A stretch of DNA of 64,000 nucleotides from Sipunculus nudus (lineage: Eukaryota > Annelida > Sipuncula > Golfingiida > Sipunculidae). Below the pieces are notes generated by a model. That model saw only the letters and a program-made list of their open reading frames with translations. It had not been told where the DNA came from and searched no databases. The position numbers were made by a program, and so were the translations under genes. The stretch spans positions 84,532,142-84,596,141 of the forward strand of contig CM049306.1 in NCBI GenBank assembly GCA_026874595.1, given 5' to 3'. This document shows, in pieces, positions 36,203-61,597 of this stretch (position 1 is the first letter of the stretch; each line of letters opens with the position of its first letter).

Positions 36203-38682
36203 AAAAGGCCTGCAGGCCTTATGCGAACCTGTGCAATGAAGGATACACCAGGTATAATGCTTCAATGCTGGACCATTACTTTTCAAGTACAGGTAAAATG
36301 TATACGAACAATGCAAGTACTAAACATTTTGAATAAGAAACAATTGCACAAATATCACTGCTGAAATTCTGGCTTGGGTGCACACAACATTGTAGCGGGC
36401 ACCACCAGTCTTGTATACAATGAAGCTATCTTAGATATATACATATGTCTAATCTGACAATGATATATGAAACAACTCCTGAGAAATAAGCAGGGCTATA
36501 CACTGTGAAAAAAATTATTGTACGTGGCAACACCAGTCTTGTATATGACAAAGCTATCCGATATGTATAAATATGCCCAATTTCAGGCTGATATATCAAA
36601 TACCTCTGTAGAAATAAGCAGGCACATACAATGTGCAAAAGTCATTGTAGGTGGTGACACCTGTCTTGTGAACGAGACATCAAAGACACATAGACAGGTC
36701 AAAATATCAGGCCAATACAACAAACTTACCTTGAGTCTGATGCACTAGGCTGCCCAAGCTAAGGTGAGAAAGGCAGTTGCCCCGAGTGAACTGTGACAAA
36801 TTGCTGACTCAAGCTACTGCATTGAGTGAACTCTTGACCTGCACCTGGCTAGACTGAGTGACATTTTGACCTGTATCTGACTGCACAGAGTGAACTCTTG
36901 ACCTGTTGCATAATCTGACACAGTTGGCAGTCTGTCAAAGCTATAAATAGATCCAGGCTGAACTTTGGTGCCATATCTGATTCAGTGGACAGTCTGCCAA
37001 AGCTATAAATAGAATGCAGCTACTGCACTGAGTGAACTCTTAATCTATACCTGGCTGCACTGAGTGAACTCTAGACCTGTTGCCTAATCTGATACAATTG
37101 GCAGTCTTCCAAAGCTATAAATAGATCCAGACTGACCTTTGGCCTGTTGCCAAATCTGAAATAGCAGTCACACCATTGCATAAGCTCACAGATTGGCTCC
37201 GCGTGCAGCCCTGAAGAGCATGACACCTATGAGGTAATCAGATGCTACCCATGAGGTGATCACAAGGTGCCCATGAGATGTTCACATGACACCCATGAGG
37301 TGATCACATGCCTTGTGTCTGTCTGCACTGATTGAAATCTTGACATATATCTGGCTGCACTGAATGAAATATGTTGACCTGTTGCCAAATCTGAAACAGT
37401 TGGCAGTTTCTCAACCTATTTAAAGATACAGATCTCAATCTTGGCCTGTTGGTAAAATCTGTTTACACACACTGAAAGACTTTGGCTAAAATGCTTTTTT
37501 TTCAAGCTAACATATTCATAAGACTTTTTATCAAAATATCTTGAATAATAAGATGAGTCCTTTCATTGTTAAAGGTCCAATAATTCTTCCGAAAATCATT
37601 TAACAAAGGCCACCTAAGAATAATTTTGGGCTATGTTACAGAAGTTATAATTGAAGCAACAATTTTGTAGAAGAACACTATTGCAGTCCTCAGTGTGAAA
37701 TAGACTTAATAATGGCCATAATAGCAACTTTTTTTACGACTCAACAAAAAATCAACACACTCAATCTTACATGATTGAAAGAACCATGTCTTAGGATAAT
37801 TCTTGTGAAAAATTGAACGATTCAAATTGACAGTTTCATCATTAACATTTTTCAGCTGAAAGAGGCTAAAATTATGAGGTTTTTGCCCATAAAAAACAGC
37901 TCTATGTAGGTGGCGCCACAAAATCTGCAATTTCAAATATGAGTCATGTGACCACCATTGGCACAATCCTTGGTGATGCTAGCTCCAGTCATTTCTGAGA
38001 TTGCTGTGTCAGTATGCTTACTTGGCAAAATGACTTAGTTCAAATTCGCTTTACTCCGCCAAAATTCATGAAACGCAAACCATTTTACTTGAGAGGGCTC
38101 GCCTCTGGGATCATTTCTCTAAAATATTGAACAATTTGGCTGGACTGTTTACAAGATGAAGACTTTAAAAGGCTTTTCAGCTTTTCCTGTACAAAAAAAG
38201 GTCAATGCAGGTGGCGCTACCAATACCTGAATTTCATATATGACTCATGTGACCAACACAGGCATAAAATTTGGTGATGATAGCTCTGGCCTTTTCTGAG
38301 ATTGTCATGTTAGTATGGACAGATGACAAAGTTCAACTTTCTGTAACTCGGCCAAAAATTCACGGAACTTGACCCATTCGAACAAACTTGAGAAAGAAGG
38401 TATGAGAGATAATTTCTGTGAAATGTTGAACAATTTGGCTAAACCGTTTCGGAAAAAGAGATTTTTGAAGTTTTTTTTAGCTTTTTCTCTATAAAATCTA
38501 AGAAAATGCAGTCAGCCAAAAAATAAGCAAAATCCGATAGAGTTTTTCAGATGGCTAATTTTTTGCATAAAATTTCGTGATGCTAGTTCCTGTCGTTTTC
38601 GAGATAGTATGGGTTGACATATAGACGACAGACGATGGGCGACAGACGACGCCACACCATCGCATTAACTCACAGGTTCGAG
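36203..38682 (-). mobile_element. Family C Helentron-like element, copy C4, inverted relative of C3
   Basis: The left end is its 3' terminus: AAAA, hairpin AAGGCCT-gc-AGGCCTT (36205-36220) and a perfect arm GCGAACCTGTG (36223-36233). The right end is the 5' arm CACAGGTTCG (38671-38680) with CATCGCATTA beside it. The interior mirrors C3: GTGCACACAACA, the minisatellites at about 36820-37340, AAAGACTTTGGCTAAAATGC near 37480 and GGTGGCGCCACA near 37909. Confidence 0.8.
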
Positions 38683-38859
38683 AATAATGTGGCGCGAGTG
38701 TAAGACTAGGGTTACTAGGCTTTGCCGTTAAATGAAAGTTAATGCATGGAAGACACAAAACCCTTAATCCCACACCGTTTGACATGCGACTGCTTTTCTT
38801 GTATAAGATTAAAAATTGCTAGCTCCTGCCATTCCTAGATTAATCAGGGATAATAAACG

Positions 38860-38908
38860 GTCAACAGACAATCCCGCACCATCACATAAGCTCACAGGTT
38901 CGCTAAAA
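38860..38908 (-). mobile_element. Second family C 5' end fragment
   Basis: ACCATCACATAAGCTCACAG then GTTCGCTAAAAA is a family C 5' terminus in reverse (arm 38893-38903), separate from that of C4 220 bases to the left. Confidence 0.6.
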
Positions 38909-39119
38909 ATGCATACAAAAGGCTGGATTTCTCGAGAACTGCTCTATTTGTGACTGTCATGAAATTTGGTGCGCTAACTGAATTTGACTTAGAAGACATT
39001 CACCAAGTGCCACATACAATTCCCATGTTATTAATTTTTACTTATTTTTGAAAATGGTAGATTTCAACCATTGGTTTCTCCATCAACAGGTCACAAATGG
39101 TACAGTTAGCGCCTAGGCA

Positions 39120-39440
39120 GTTTAGTTTGACATATTGATAGATACTTCAACATATTTGTGCTATAGCTTTGTAGTATACAAGACTTTAGGGCCACCTACA
39201 ATTAGTTTTGCATTGCTTGCTGAATACTCATGGTTTTACGTATAGCCTATGCCTTGAAATTTTGAATGTCCATGCTTACATCTTCGATGGCTTTCTTGTA
39301 CACAAAGACGAGTGGTGCCACCCAACAATCATTTTTGCATAGTGAATATCCATGCTAATATCTCAAGAGTGATGTTTGTGTAACCGGAGCTTGTTCTAAT
39401 GTTCAAAATTTTTAGTACTTGCTTTATTCATGTACATGTC
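39120..39440 (+). mobile_element. Family C interior fragment
   Basis: ATATCTCAAGAGTGATGTTT, TTTTTAGTACTTGCTTTATT and TATACAAGACTTTAGGGCCA match text before the 3' end of C3 (28750-28830, 30100-30170). Confidence 0.5.
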
Positions 39441-40233
39441 ACACGTTCTTATACATGTCGCACACATGGAAACGTAATCAATTACTTTTCAAATAGACGA
39501 CCAGAGGTCGAGGGCTTGCCAGAAATGATTTGGAAACATTCATATGAATAAGCCATGATGAAGAAGAAGAAAAGGAGCCATAGTTTGTGAAGATAGGACC
39601 AAAATTGACAAATTTATGAGGAAAATAAGATTTTGACGTGTTTTGATGACCTTGACCTTTAATCTATTACAAAAATATACATACAGCTTCTAGAAACGTC
39701 CCAATATAAATGTTTCCTTACAAAGTGATTCCTGCAGAAGTATGGCCTATACAATGCTATGTCATGCGCAAGAACCAGCAAAATGGCAAAACTGAGGACA
39801 ACTGACAAAAGGGCAGACATATCAAGTGACACAAAGTCGTGGCCAGTTGACTAGACCATTTCATGAAGAAGACAAAGAGGAAGAAAATGAGCCAGGACTT
39901 CTGGTTGTCAATCAACTGTGAAATTTAAGTGATTGCTGCAAATTTTGGCCTGTAGAGTGGACACAAACAGATATAGAACCAACCAACATGCTGATTTCCG
40001 GCAAGCAATAATGGTCATGTTTGTTATTAGGGAAGGATATACCAGATGTTTATCCAATCGCACAGGTTCACATTCGGCCAATATGCCTCATTTTTTTACC
40101 CTATGAACGGATGGACATGTATGATATCACAGTAATACTGGACTATATATCCCCCCTTTTTCTGGAGCCTTTGTATAATTATGTATATATTTTCATTTAT
40201 TTTACAGGTGTTCCAAGTTGCCGACATAAAGAA
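39441..40233. other. Intergenic, nothing recognised
   Basis: No open frame with support. GATGACCTTGACCTTTAATC near 39645 resembles the half-site string of the right-edge array. Confidence 0.4.
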
Positions 40234-41024
40234 CTAGAATATGGGTAGTCAACAAGCGACGTGTATCCGCCAAAATCAGAGTGGAACAGTTGAAGTGAGG
40301 CATGGATTGAGTGGCAAGGGGAAACAGGGTGAGGTGTGTTGCATATTAGCATGGATGTCTGCAGCCGAAATGTGTATGTAGGTTGCACCACCTACCACAG
40401 AATCCAGAAAGTTGTATACATATGGATAATTTTAGGGAGATAAGTCAAACCACTACATGTATATGAGTAGATATATATATACAGAAGGACTTGTGCAAAA
40501 ATGGTAGCAGGTGGCCCCACCAATTTTGTGTATGATTAAGAGCTATGTGAGATCTATACAAATGCAAAATCTCAGGGGGATATGTCCAACCTGTCCTAAA
40601 ATGTCTGCAGCATTAATGTATAAACCTGCAAAATTTTAGGCAGATATGTCAAACCACTGCCCAGATACAAGTGACTTTTTCCCACAGCAGAAAAGCAGAC
40701 GCTATGCAAAAATGATTGCAGGTGGCATCACCATTTTTTTGTGTATGTTATAAAGTTATCCAAGAGCTACATTTGTACAAATTTTTTTCCTGATCAGTCA
40801 AACGGTTCCTGAGATATGTGTGGAAACAGATGCACAAATGGATTCTGTGCAGAGAGAAAAGGTCAGAGGTTAACGCCAATTGGTTAGGCATCAGTTCACA
40901 TGTGACCCGATAATTTGTTGCAATCAATCCAGTAGTCTCAGAGGAGTTCTCCAGAAACGAATACTGCGGCGCCGGAACCCGGTCAAAAACATAGTATCCG
41001 CAAAACTTCGTTTTGGCAAATACA
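40234..41024 (-). mobile_element. Family A element (copy A3), 3' end at left
   Basis: Left: CTAG (40234-40237), AATATGG, half of the hairpin (GTAGTCAACAAGCGAC, distal TAC lost), arm TGTATCCGCCAAAATCAGAG. Right: AGTATCCGCAAAACTTCG then TTTTGGCAAATACAA, a slightly decayed 5' arm and its own hairpin. About two repeat units lie inside. Confidence 0.75.
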
Positions 41025-41740
41025 AATAACTGCACCATAATATTACAGTTGGGAAGAGTTTGAACACATTGTCATGGACCAGTGAAACTTGACGTTAACA
41101 ATCACCATGCAATCAGGTTTGCCAAGTAGTTTTTAAGTTTAATTACTTAAAAATTTTTTTTCGTGACTCTACGTATTTTTACAAATGTAACTGAAGAGTG
41201 TGAAAGCATGCCTTAAGCTCCATATTCTTGGAGAAAAGTCAACCCTATTGGTCTTTTCTTGAGTGTGTTCAAAGTAAGCCTGTAAACCAGTCCAAAGAAG
41301 GTGGAAGGTCACAGACTTGTGTAAAATAGCAAGACCAGATATTTTGAAATTAAATAGTAAAATAGAATGTTTATACTTTAAGCAATTCCTGAGGCTTTAC
41401 CATATCAGTAGGCATCTATATGTCAATATTTTTTTCATAGAACATAAAATTGGACCATATCAAGTCACACAACAAGATCAAGATTGTGAAAGCAAATGCG
41501 GCACTTGTTTTTTGTGAAGGTTAAAACCTTTAGTTACCCTAAATGTTTTTATTTACTCTGACACTAAATCACAAACTTGTTCTTTCAACTGTTATGTTAT
41601 GAAAAATATATTTATATACAATTTGTATGAAGTATTGTCATGGCCCATGGACCACTAGTTGTATAAGCCAATCATGAGGCTGACTTCCCAAGAACCCACT
41701 TGGCAGCCAATAAAACAAGTGAATAAGTGAAATTTAAGTG
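41025..41740. other. Intergenic between family A copy and the MCM2 3' end
   Basis: No supported gene. Confidence 0.4.
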
Positions 41741-42034
41741 TGAGACATTTATTTCAGTATTACATCAGAATACAAATAATATATATTTATATATTATATA
41801 CATTTTACTAGAAACAAAAAAGTCTTTAGATCCAAATTACTTGACCTCTTTGATCAGTGAACAGGAGCATCACACTATAGAGTTCTAGGACATATATACA
41901 TTTTACAGTTTGATCACTCTGTCAACCACACAGATTTCCTGGAGTACAGATGTAGAGAAATCAAATCCAGGCCAAGGCTTTTGTTTCCTTGATACAGAGT
42001 TAACACAGCTGTCGGTGATTCTTTGTTTGCAGTC
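41741..42034 (-). other. MCM2: Probable MCM2 3' UTR
   Basis: The minus-strand non-coding sequence after the stop at 42035 has an AATAAA signal (plus-strand TTTATT) at 41748-41753. The end position is an estimate. Confidence 0.5.
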
Positions 42035-56206
<14,172 letters not shown>

Positions 56207-56257
56207 CTGAAAAAATTACAATTCAGTGAACTTAAACGGAAACTCACCACAAGAACA

Positions 56258-57010
56258 ACAAGGGACCCGTGGGTCATGAGGATCATATGAAACTGATTGT
56301 GAGAATATTTTTTTTTTAAAAACCTAACCTATGGAAATGTGGCAACAGCTAGCCTCCCCATGATTACATATTTGTATTTGTATCTGAACTAAGTGACTGT
56401 AATATGCATGTAAATTATAACAAGTGACCCAGGGGTAATGAAGTTCAGTTGACTAGGAAGACATTAAAAAAAGAAATTTTATCATCTGAATGCAAAATTT
56501 TGTAGGTGGTATTCCCATTCAACTGAAACACAGCTCAGAGGATATGGGTAACAGACCGCCAGGTTTCCAAGGAGATTTTTCATGGACCTCCCTGGATGTC
56601 AATCAAGAAGATTCTAGGTGAATGGCTATGATTTGTGCCCTGTTAACCGACGACCGCATCTTTGAAGGTCTAAAAATTCTTCAAAAAGTTGAAAGAAAAT
56701 GCGTAAAATTTGAAAATGTAGGGGGGGGGGGGCCACCAGTCTGCAGGAACTGATGAATCACTCCATGATGAATGTGCATGCAAAGAATCATGGTGATGAA
56801 TGCATTATTTGGTTAGTAACTGGAGGTTTTGTATCAAAATTTTTATTATACTGAGGCATACGTACAAGCTCTACAGCTCCAAGCATATGAGTAACAGAAA
56901 CCTAACTTTAGGTTTCCAAGGAGATATTTCATGGACCTCCATGCATGTTAAATTTGATACTGGAGCTTTTATCTGTAAAAAAAATCTCTAGTAACAACAA
57001 AATTTCTCAA
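56258..57010 (-). mobile_element. Family B fragments, 3' end at left
   Basis: AACAAGGGACCCGTGGGTC at 56259 (hairpin GACCCGTGGGTC) and a second AAGTGACCCAGGGGTAATGA at about 56421 are family B 3' ends in reverse. Text at 56560-56960 (CCAAGGAGATTTTTCATGG, CATGCAAAGAATCATGGTGA) is the reverse of the B4 core. A G run lies at 56721-56732. Confidence 0.6.
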
Positions 57011-57220
57011 GTTAAAGGCCCAGTTCCGGTATAAAAGGAGAAGTGGAGCCACAGCCGAGCCAGTATACAACCTGTCACCGCAGTGCTCGAACAAACCTGG
57101 CTTCAGGAGCTTTACTGTGGATTTTATCAAAAATTACTAACCTGTTTGTCCCCAAAAATGTCTGTGAGAAACATCTCTTGGAAAGATATCATTTTATTCC
57201 TTCCTTAAGCACAAAGGATT

Positions 57221-57419
57221 AATATAAGGCTGTTGCTATTGGTCCGGGCCCGGACCCATTATGCAGCCGGCTATTCGTCCGGCACTTCCTGTGCACATGC
57301 GCAGTGAGCAGTTGCACCGTAATGCAGAAGTGCCGGGCGCAGACTACGCGAAGCTAATGGTCCGGCACTCTTAGAATCTGGCTCAGTACCGGTACTTCAT
57401 ATGATATACGCACGGCACG
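57221..57419. repeat. GC-rich palindromic block flanking the 73-bp array
   Basis: It contains a perfect 16-bp palindrome GGTCCGGGCCCGGACC (57241-57256) and GCTATTCGTCCGGCA, the same core as the array units. Confidence 0.8.
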
Positions 57420-57800
57420 GCAGTGAGTGCCGGACCCGCAACAATTGAGCTATTGTCCGGCAGTTTTATTTTATGTCACTTATAAAGCAAAAAAGACACT
57501 GCCGGATCCGCATCAATTGAGCTATTCGTCCGGCAGTTTTATTTTATGTCACTTAAATAGTAAAAGAGACGGTGCCAGACCCGCAACAACTGAGCTATTC
57601 GTCCGGCAGTTTCATTTTATGTCACTTATAAAGCAAAGAAAACACTGCCAGATCCGCATCAATTGAGCTATTCGTCCGGCAGTTTTATTTTATGTCCCTT
57701 AAATAGTAAAAGAGACGGTGCCAGACCCGCTACAACTGAGCTATTCGTCCGGCAGTTTTATTTTATGTCACTTATATAGTAAAAATAGTCAGTGCCGGAC
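57420..57800. repeat. 73-bp tandem array of alternating subtypes
   Basis: GAGCTATT(C)GTCCGGCAG recurs at 57447, 57519, 57592, 57665 and 57738 (72-73 spacing). Linkers alternate: CACTTATAAAGCAAA then CACTTAAATAGTAAA, then the first again. Each unit has an inverted repeat, TGCCGGAC (or TGCCAGAC) and GTCCGGCA, about 20 bases apart. Confidence 0.93.
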
Positions 57801-58200
57801 AGGTCACCAACCACGACGGCAGCCATAGCGTTTGAAACGTTTTGTCATTCTCGATGCTGGATGCTGTTTCTGCAATGCCGTACGCAGAAATGGAGGCTGC
57901 TTTTTGAGGCCTAATTTAACAGCTTATTCACAGCCATTTTTGCGGGAGAACGCCGTCGCTGGCACAGCACGGCTCAGTTTGGCTGTACCAGTCAAAACAA
58001 GATGCCCGTTTCCGGTTATCTGCGCAGTACGCCACTGCGCATGTAAACCGGAACTAGTACGGAATAATAGCTGCACGGCAGTATTCACGGGTCCGGAGCT
58101 CTAGACACTTCGTTAATTTAAAGTGAAAATTCCTAAGTTTTGTACACAGCAGCCAACACAAATTTGAATTTACCGGTCCTAACTTTGGGGTATCCAGTAT
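57801..58200. other. GC-rich block after the array, unclassified
   Basis: It contains TGCGCAGT-acgcc-ACTGCGCA (58019-58039), an 8-bp stem. A 90-codon open frame (57832-58104) has no recognised similarity. It is probably part of the same repeat element as the array. Confidence 0.4.
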
Positions 58201-58462
58201 CACAACAGAGGCACACATGTGACAGCTTGGAAACCCCCTTTCCCTTGCTTACTGCACAAACCACATGCCAGACACTAAGACAGGCCTTGCTCTGACCCAG
58301 CCATCATCTTATCACAACAGAAGCTCAGCTGCTGATAAGGCTGGCTACTACAGTTTATATAACAGTCATAATGGCATGATAATGCAGACAGAGTAGTACT
58401 TGATGAATTAATGTGTTACTATGTAAAACATATGTCTTTGATATTGGCAGTTTTATTATTCT

Positions 58463-58923
58463 GTATTAGATCCATTTGTGACCCATGTCCCTACTCATAT
58501 ACACTGGAGCATGAAGCACTGTGATTGTTCAGCTGACAAACTGAGGGCAAACATGGGAGGCCTTGTAGAACATTATAAGGGGAACCATGCTAACTGCTTT
58601 CCATCTACTAGATGCAAGGAAGAAGGTGCCCTTTATGAAACAAAATGTTTGATTACAGATCAAAAAGCAGAGCAGATGCTAATGAAAGCCATCACAGGCC
58701 TCAGGGTGTACAAGAATGCTGAAGACTTTATATTGTGCCAGAACACCCATTATGTTGAGTCCTTTAACAATGCATGCTTAATTTAACATGATAAAATAAT
58801 AAGGATCTCATTTGGCTATGATGAGTATCAACGCCGCAGCAACATGTCAGTAATTGAGTGGAATGAAAACATGGACAGAGAAAGTACATCAGTGTCTAAC
58901 AGAATGTCTGTTAAAAACCCATG
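58463..58923 (+). pseudogene. Decayed transposase-like / element-encoded reading frame
   Basis: One frame reads DPFVTHVPTHIHWSMKHCDC, then GNHANCFPSTRCKEEG, LITDQKAEQMLMKAITGLRV, YVESFNNACLI, a TAA at 58784-58786, and continues in the same frame as HDKIIRISFGYDEYQRRSNM to SVKNP. The conserved look of His/Cys spacing (HYKGNHANC...RC) and of YVESFNN recalls uncharacterised repetitive proteins in marine invertebrate genomes; I cannot name the family. It has no convincing start, one internal stop, and a possible acceptor (GTATTAG) just before. It reads as a fragment of a mobile-element or expanded-family gene. Confidence 0.5.
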
Positions 58924-59375
58924 AAGACAACAGGGACAGAAAATTTTAAAAGAAAAACAATTAACTTGCATTCTTTGACACAATTTGGGAACATGTGATA
59001 ATGTAAACACACTTATTATGACAGTTATATGCATAAACAATGAAGTTTTACACTTGGAATATATTTGTATAAAATGTTAAAAAATGTCCACACATTAAAT
59101 CCACATGGTACAGGTACATGATTATTTTTACTTTTTTTAAACAGCTTGCAAACAAAGCAAACAATATCCCCTTCATTAGCTTTCTATCCCTGGTCCTCAG
59201 TTTTACACTGATACACAGAGGTGACATTGATATACCCAATGCAGCCAGGCTGGGAAATTCCCTAAGCTGCCCCAAGGCACACTGGATCATTAATCACATG
59301 GTCAGCCTCAACCAGCTTCACTTGGGATGGGATCACTTGGGAATTGGGCCTGTAAGTGAGCAAACATCTTTCCTG
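58924..59375. other. Intergenic or MCM2 5' intron, nothing recognised
   Basis: AT-rich; overlapping open frames on both strands are unsupported. Confidence 0.35.
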
Positions 59376-59785
59376 TATTTTTACAAAGTGCATTATAATC
59401 TGGCCGACAACTTCAAGAAGTTACACAATACTAACCTAATTTCTGGTATGTACATAGGAAATATATAGAGGAATGGTTATGTTAGCCATGATGAATATCA
59501 GGTCAGTGGTTTTTGATATTATGCAGTCTTGATGTGTAACAATGGGTTTTTAATGTAAAATTGAAGTTTATCCTTAATATCTCAAAGGAACTAAGTTGTA
59601 GTGACCCAATTTTTGGTATGGTAGGAGATTTTGGGGTCATCTAACTCTACATTAATTTTAGATTTGTAGGTCTAACAGATTCAAAAGTGCCCTATTAACT
59701 GATGTCCAGAAAGACAAAGTACAAAGAAACATGACTATAGCTCAGATGACTTACAATAAGTTATATTCAGCTGAGCTAACCAACA
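59376..59785 (-). mobile_element. Family B 5' portion
   Basis: The right end ACTATAGCTCAGATGACTTA then TTCAGCTGAGCTAA is a family B 5' end in reverse. The interior matches B6 (TGTGTAACAATGGGTTTTTA; GACCCAATTTTTGGTATGGT). Confidence 0.7.
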
Positions 59786-61597
59786 AATTTCAGGGAAGGG
59801 GGAAAGCAAAATCTAACCTGGTTGAAAAGAAGTTGAAGTGCCAGAAATCCAACTTTGTATATTGTTAACAGTAGATAACCACAAAAATGTTCAGTGGAAT
59901 TATCAATATTGTGAGAGTCATAACTTCAAATATATCTCAAAAGTCTGGCCATCATTATCATCAGCAAGTGGTATTTCATAAAACCACATTAATTAATGTC
60001 ACAATTTTATAAATTTATGGCTCACTTTGGATAATTTCTAGAAATGCTAACACTGTGTTAGGCACAGGTTATGTACACTGTGTGCAGTTGCTGCCCACAT
60101 ATGGCATAAAACAAGAACCAAATCAAGGTCCTTCCTATGCTTAAAGCAATTTCCTGTAATCCTATCTTTTCTATTTCCTACATTACTGTATGTCATCATA
60201 TCATTCTTGAAAAGTTTATCAACAACAAAATATGACATTAAGACCTTTAAATGGGTATTAAAACTCAAATTTGTTTATAAAAAAAAGGTGATATTAAGAC
60301 CTATTCATTGGTAAAAACCCAGTCCAAGGACACTAACATTACATATGTTGTAAAGTATAGTATCTATATTCAACTGAATAGCTACCTATACACCAGCGGA
60401 TATCCATGCAGCCTATCTGTATGCGAGTCCTCTGATTTATAATGTTTCCTTCTCCTGCCTGTTTAATTAAGAATGACCTTCCTGTGGTTAAGGAAGCTGT
60501 AAAAACACAGCATTGAAGTTCTGCTATAAAAAACTCTGAACTGCCACAGGGCTAATTAAATTATTAAGGAGCCATTGTAAAATTCTAGATTGGCTTTTAC
60601 AGGCTGAAAAAAAGAGATGCCCCTAATGTGCTTGACATTTCATGTCTGTTCTATTTTGGCTTTCACCAGAACATGCACTATAATGACATGCACTAGAATG
60701 GCATGCATATAATGAGCTTTCACCATGTTGACTAATCAGAATGAGAATATTTCATATGTACTTCAGATAGTGTTCAAAAGCAAAATAGGGAACATTTAAT
60801 AAAGAACAAACACCCTTTACAAGGTGAATGTTCAATTCAACATAAATCTCAGTTTTTTGTAAATCATGGAAAGTGTAAAATAGTCGAAGTAAAAATTTAA
60901 CATATTATGTCAGATTAAAGATACATTGTGGCTGTGCATGAAAACATTGATATGTGATCATATATTGCACATTGGATATTCAGAGGCAGTGGGTGTAAGT
61001 AAACTGATTAACCAAATCAATTAAAACAGCTGCCACTAACAGATGAATGAACTGCCCCTATCAAGACAACCAGCTTATAATATCATGTTTTCAGTTTCCC
61101 TATAACTCACACAAGACTATTGAGCATCGATTGCCAGGGTATAAGGGTCTGATAGATATAATCAGCTCATGCTCAAAAAATTATTTCTCACCATGCAGAA
61201 TGTTGCAAATGACTTTGTAAATTTCCTGACAACAAGAGCCAATTATACATCAGTTAGTGGGCATTCTTGTGGTCATTTTACAATACCTGGAAAGTCAGTT
61301 GCACGATCATAGTATTTAGTGTGACATTAGAAATATAAAGATCCTTAAGAGGCATCTCCAGATGGTTACAACATCCGTAAATATAGATTTACTATCAGAG
61401 TTAAATGACTTCAAAGATTGAATATGTACCTCATATCTGACATGTGATGAGGTTAAAATACTCATTAATTTATTATATATACTGACTTTGCAATAAGTAA
61501 AGATGTGAACTTTGAATTTTTCCTTATTTCTGCATACTTTTATTCATTTCATGTTTCAATTCATTTTGAGTTGTACTGTGCTTTATTGTACAAATAA
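59786..61597. other. No gene recognised
   Basis: This is AT-rich sequence without element ends. It could contain intron or upstream region of MCM2, whose N-terminal exons must lie at higher coordinates or beyond the window. Confidence 0.35.

Noticed and set aside
57420-57800. CRISPR-like regular spacing of short repeats
   Set aside because: The whole 73-bp unit is repeated, including the would-be spacers, and the genome is animal.
57832-58104. 90-codon Cys-rich open frame in the GC-rich block
   Set aside because: No signal of splicing or similarity; GC-rich sequence yields chance open frames.
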